A program made the translations under genes and the position numbers. From Triplophysa rosa (lineage: Eukaryota; Chordata; Actinopteri; Cypriniformes; Nemacheilidae): a stretch of 64,000 nucleotides of DNA. Location: the NCBI RefSeq assembly GCF_024868665.1, contig NC_079896.1, positions 25,797,803 to 25,861,802 of the forward strand, in the 5' to 3' direction. Shown in pieces: positions 60,641 through 64,000 of this stretch; the stretch's first letter is position 1; each line of letters starts with the position of its first letter. The notes under the pieces were generated by a model. That model worked only from the letters and a program-made list of their open reading frames with translations. It did not search any database and was not told where the DNA came from.

Positions 60641-62163
60641 TGGGTCTCAAATGTTTTTTAAAATTATCTTTTAAAGTTAAATAAATCACATGATAAACAA
60701 ATTATCAACATTGTATTAGCTTTATTTTTCTATTTTTTTGTACATTACACACATTTACACACAAGCCATAAACTTCAAATGATTCAGGCAACATATGTGC
60801 AAAAATAAGTCAAAAGTCAGCAGTACAAAGTTAAATTAAAAATATAAATATTTCAATATAGATATCTGGAATTAACATTCTTACTAGTCAAAATTACTTT
60901 ATAGATATCTAAAATGCATGCATGCAAATACACTTTTTCTAAGCCCCACCTTAAGCGTTTTTTAACCAATCCTTCCTTGGAAACTGTTGTCATCTGACAT
61001 TTTGTCAAATAATTGTATAATAAAGGCCCTACATTTTTGTGTCATTCAAACTGCTATATACAGAAGTAATTTAAAAGAATGAAAATAAAAACGTTGCTGG
61101 TGCATATGTAAAAGTAGCATAAGGTATGCAGAGGGTTTTGTTAAATTAAATATCATAAAGTTGGAGATGTGTGCTGTGGATTAAATTGTGTTTGCCTTTA
61201 TTCTAAATGAAAACATTTAAGATAAGCATCTGTATAGGCATCATGTCTGGTGCAACATTTTGATTCATTTTCTAATATTTTTAATGCACTGGCGCTCATC
61301 ACTGAACACAGCAGAACATCACCATAAGTGATCTCTTGCTATAATATAATACAATATACAATACTCCCACCTTGTGTGTAATTACCTAAAGACACGACTA
61401 AACCTACATCAACAAAGAACACAATACTGTATGCATAATGAAACGTACTAATAAATGCCATCAATGCGAGTTAAACTTTTATTAACTTGTAATCTTCTTT
61501 AAAAAAAGGCTTCACCTATTTACCCAGTCATAAGCATTTTTCTTGTCCATCACGTGTTTATTTGTACTTTTTCACGTTTTTGGTATATAATTCCAATGTT
61601 TTTCCACTCATGTCTCTTCAAAATATATATAAAAAATAAATTAAAACAAAACGAGCAGTTTGCTGTTCTTTGTCTTTATTGAACATTACACTTTGTTTGG
61701 TCCGTTTTGTAACATGACTGCGGGACACCTTTTACCACATGAATGCATCCATATATTATTTAATAATCCCTAAAGTACTTCATTCAGTTCTTTTCTCTCC
61801 TTGACAAGTTACAAACGCTGTCTACTGTCATTAGCGGTTATAACTGGGTATAAGGAGGGGCTCTGGCATAGATAAATTACCCTTATTTTAGTGAGATGGA
61901 AGGGTCTGTAATACTTCCAAGTGGAGAAAGCGTAACAGCTAACAAAACCCTTTGACATCCATTTAAAAAACTAGCCTGTTGTCTCCTTTGCTGTGTTCCG
62001 ATGAAGCCAAGGTGATAGCATTAGCCGTTGCGCTTTTTTGGCTGAAGCTTGCACCTGCTTCCCTTCTAGTGGCTTTGGCTCTGGTGTGGGGGAGGAGCTG
62101 AGTAAATTAACAATTCAGATATCTTAAAATATAATTGTGACTAGTCGAAACTGAATTAGAGAT

Positions 62164-62410
62164 ACACATCTATAAAACACTCGCACAAACATACAAACTC
62201 TGCGTACACACACATCTATAAGACACTCGCACAAACATACAAACTCTGCATCGAACACATCTATAAAACACTCGCACATACATACTTGTTTTATATATGT
62301 GTGTGTACGCAGAGTTTGTATGTGTGTGCGAATGTTTTATAGATGTGTATGTACGCAGAGTTTATATGTATGTGCGAGTATTGTATAGGTGTGTTTGCAC
62401 GCATCGAGTT
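62164..62410. repeat. Tandem repeat folded into an inverted repeat, upstream of copy E
   Basis: The left half holds units about 45 bp long starting acacatctataaaacactcg at 62164, 62210 and 62255. From about 62293 the same units appear inverted (gcagagtttgtatgtgtgtg, cgaatgttttatagatgtgt, gcgagtattgtataggtgtg). The centre is near 62287. The arms could form a long imperfect hairpin. Confidence 0.82.
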
Positions 62411-62847
62411 TATGCGCGAAAAAGTGTGCAAGCTTAACTAACATAAGATGCATTGGTATGGATTTCACATTAGTGCGCACATGTTTTTCATATGTGTTTG
62501 CTTGAACATCCAATAGTATACATGTATATGTGAGCAATGTATATATGTGTATGCACGCTTTTATATATGTATTCATAAGCGCAGATTGATTTAAACCCTA
62601 TACGGCGCCTCATACAGCAGAACTCCTTTCCGCACATCACAGAAACCTTTTCTCAGAGTGCAACATCTCCTTATTTGGATCATTTATCAGACATATGTTG
62701 AAATGTTCAGCTCCAGATTTCCGCAGACTCTTCGAAACAAAGCAAACATCAGTGCTTCTTTTTTTACGCACAGACCTTCTTCACAGCAGGGCAGAAGTTG
62801 TCTTTCTGAGAAAGGGCGACAAGAAAGAGCAAGTCAGTGTATTCACT

Positions 62848-63621
62848 ATGTCTACATTCGAGAGTGAAGTTGCTCTGGAGGCACTTTCAGCCCTCCTCGG
62901 CACTCCCGTGAAGGCCTACGATGGATCAAACAAAACGTTGGGTTCTAGAGAACTTAATATTTGGAATTTTTTGTCTGGAGCTATATTCAGCAGTTCTGTT
63001 TTGGGCCCCCGAAGAGACGTACAGCAAACAGTCACAGGAGCCTCCATCTCAGCTTTACGCGATGAGCTGTTCGTGGACATGGATGAGTTCTTTGACCCGA
63101 CGTATGATCATGATTTCACACACTGCAACGACAACGACAAGTCAACTTGCATGCGGGGCAATGAGGCATACAAACGGCCCTGTGGATGGAACCGCATTGC
63201 TGTCAAAGTCCTGGATAAGTATCCTGATGGAAATGAGTGGTTGGGCACAGATGGATGGAGGAGTCACTCGGTGGCTGGCGAATGGCCCGTCTCCTATCAC
63301 GGGACCAGCATTGAGGGAGCTGAAGGTATCGTCACATCACATTACAAAGCAGGTCCTAGAGAGAAGTACGGCAGAGGAATCTATTCAACATATGACATCG
63401 ATCAGGCTTCTGGTTACAGCAAAGAATTTGAATCTACCAATGGGAAGACCTACAGAGTCATGATGCAGAACAGAATCAATCCACAAATGAGGAAAGTGTG
63501 TGAAGACAGAACAGATTACTGGCTGATCGAGATTCCCGAAGGCACCTCACCTGAGAAAGAGAGAGAGATCGTGGAGAACTCAATTCGCCCGTATGGCATT
63601 CTGCTGAAACAGATTTCTTAA
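62848..63621 (+). CDS. ADP-ribosyltransferase-like protein, array copy E
   Basis: Intronless, 257 residues from the ATG at 62848. I chose this start because attcactATGtctaca is identical around the start of copy A; the frame stays open to an ATG at 62695, but those 51 codons resemble nothing in the other copies. The N-terminus (MSTFESEVALEALSALLGTP) is of the A type. The H-motif His is 151 and the Tyr of YGRGIYS is 179. A six-base duplication gives CNDNDKS where A has CNDKS. The catalytic part and tail are A-like (EGAEGIVTSHYKAGPREKYG, EIPEGTSPEKEREIVENS). No ISRE is seen upstream. A poly(A) signal lies at 63715. Distance from the usp40 fragment is comparable to that of A from usp40. Confidence 0.85.
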   Translation: MSTFESEVALEALSALLGTPVKAYDGSNKTLGSRELNIWNFLSGAIFSSSVLGPRRDVQQTVTGASISALRDELFVDMDEFFDPTYDHDFTHCNDNDKSTCMRGNEAYKRPCGWNRIAVKVLDKYPDGNEWLGTDGWRSHSVAGEWPVSYHGTSIEGAEGIVTSHYKAGPREKYGRGIYSTYDIDQASGYSKEFESTNGKTYRVMMQNRINPQMRKVCEDRTDYWLIEIPEGTSPEKEREIVENSIRPYGILLKQIS

Positions 63622-63714
63622 TGAAAATCTTGCTGATTTTTACTGTCCACGAGAGACTTTTCGTAAGCGTTTAGCACTTATAGGATCATCGTACTGTTAT
63701 TCAATGAATTTATG

Positions 63715-63720
63715 AATAAA
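63715..63720 (+). promoter_or_regulatory. Poly(A) signal, copy E
   Basis: AATAAA 94 bp after the stop, followed by a T-rich stretch. Confidence 0.55.
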
Positions 63721-63784
63721 ATGTTACGTTTCTGTATTAGACATACATTTAGTGAATGGAATTAATATATTTATTAGTATTTTA

Positions 63785-64000
63785 CACTGTAAAAATAAAT
63801 TCCGTAAAAAAACGTAAGTAGCTGGCAGCAAATTACCAGTAGCCTACATTTCCTTTATTTTACGGACATTTCCGTTAATTCTTAAATGCAATTCAATGCA
63901 GTGCAAAATGTAAACTACAGGTAAAACAACTGTAGAAATGAATATGGAAAATTCCTTCATATTAATACAGTATATTGTGCTCGTTTTTTACGGATTTTTT
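63785..64000. mobile_element. cactgtaaaaa-type MITE, cut by the window edge
   Basis: Starts cactgtaaaaataaattccg, like the element at 59822, and continues with ttttacggacatttccgtta words to the end of the window. Its other terminus is not in view. Confidence 0.5.

Larger units (their letters stand above)
59001..62163. other. Spacer between copies D and E
   Basis: AT-rich, no gene supported. It contains a cactgtaaaaa MITE (59822-60003) and a GGGTTAA-type repeat (60447-60640). The rest shows no clear structure. Confidence 0.45.

Noticed and set aside
62695..62847. 51-codon N-terminal extension of copy E
   Set aside because: Not shared with any other copy; the downstream ATG context is identical to the start of copy A.

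Overview
The window is vertebrate nuclear DNA from a ray-finned fish, most likely a cyprinid. Coding sequence is split into short exons with GT..AG borders, intergenic DNA is AT-rich and full of fish-type MITEs, and a tRNA-derived SINE carries the 'gctttggataaaagcgtctgc' kind of tail common in carps and zebrafish. These taxon calls rest on pattern recognition; no search was run.

Layout. (1) 1-5.0 kb, minus strand: the 5' end of a smooth-muscle myosin heavy chain gene (myh11), with the first coding exon at 141-482, a large first intron and a candidate non-coding exon near 4.9 kb. (2) 9.07-10.08 kb, minus: a complete four-exon cep20 (fopnl). (3) 10.39-16.81 kb, plus: a complete six-exon ube2g2, head-to-head with cep20 across 308 bp. 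(4) 22.16-32.83 kb, plus: a complete 12-exon tspear (677 codons plus stop), encoding a signal peptide, an N-terminal laminin-G/TSPN-like domain and a C-terminal block of EAR repeats. (5) 34.07-42.77 kb, plus: a complete 31-exon usp40 (1252 codons plus stop) with the USP Cys and His boxes. I traced every exon of genes 2-5; all splice phases close and the total lengths agree with the vertebrate families.

(6) 47.5-63.6 kb, plus: a tandem array of intronless genes for about 245-257 aa proteins with a PARP/diphtheria-toxin-fold ADP-ribosyltransferase-like C-terminal half (YHGT ... YGRGIYS). Four copies are intact (A 47567, C 53917, D 58236, E 62848), one is frameshifted (B 51445) and one is a decayed relic (49604). 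B, D and the relic share a compact promoter in which an interferon-stimulated response element lies 12-14 bp upstream of a TATA box. The array also contains an almost identical copy of the last usp40 exon plus 3' flank (56586), which marks a segmental duplication with a spacing of about 13.9 kb. The copies are mosaics of one another, which suggests gene conversion.

Regions 1-5 are ordinary single-copy genes. The array is the accessory, fast-evolving part, and its most economical reading is a lineage-expanded, partly interferon-inducible family of ADP-ribosyltransferase-like effectors. That function is inferred, not shown.
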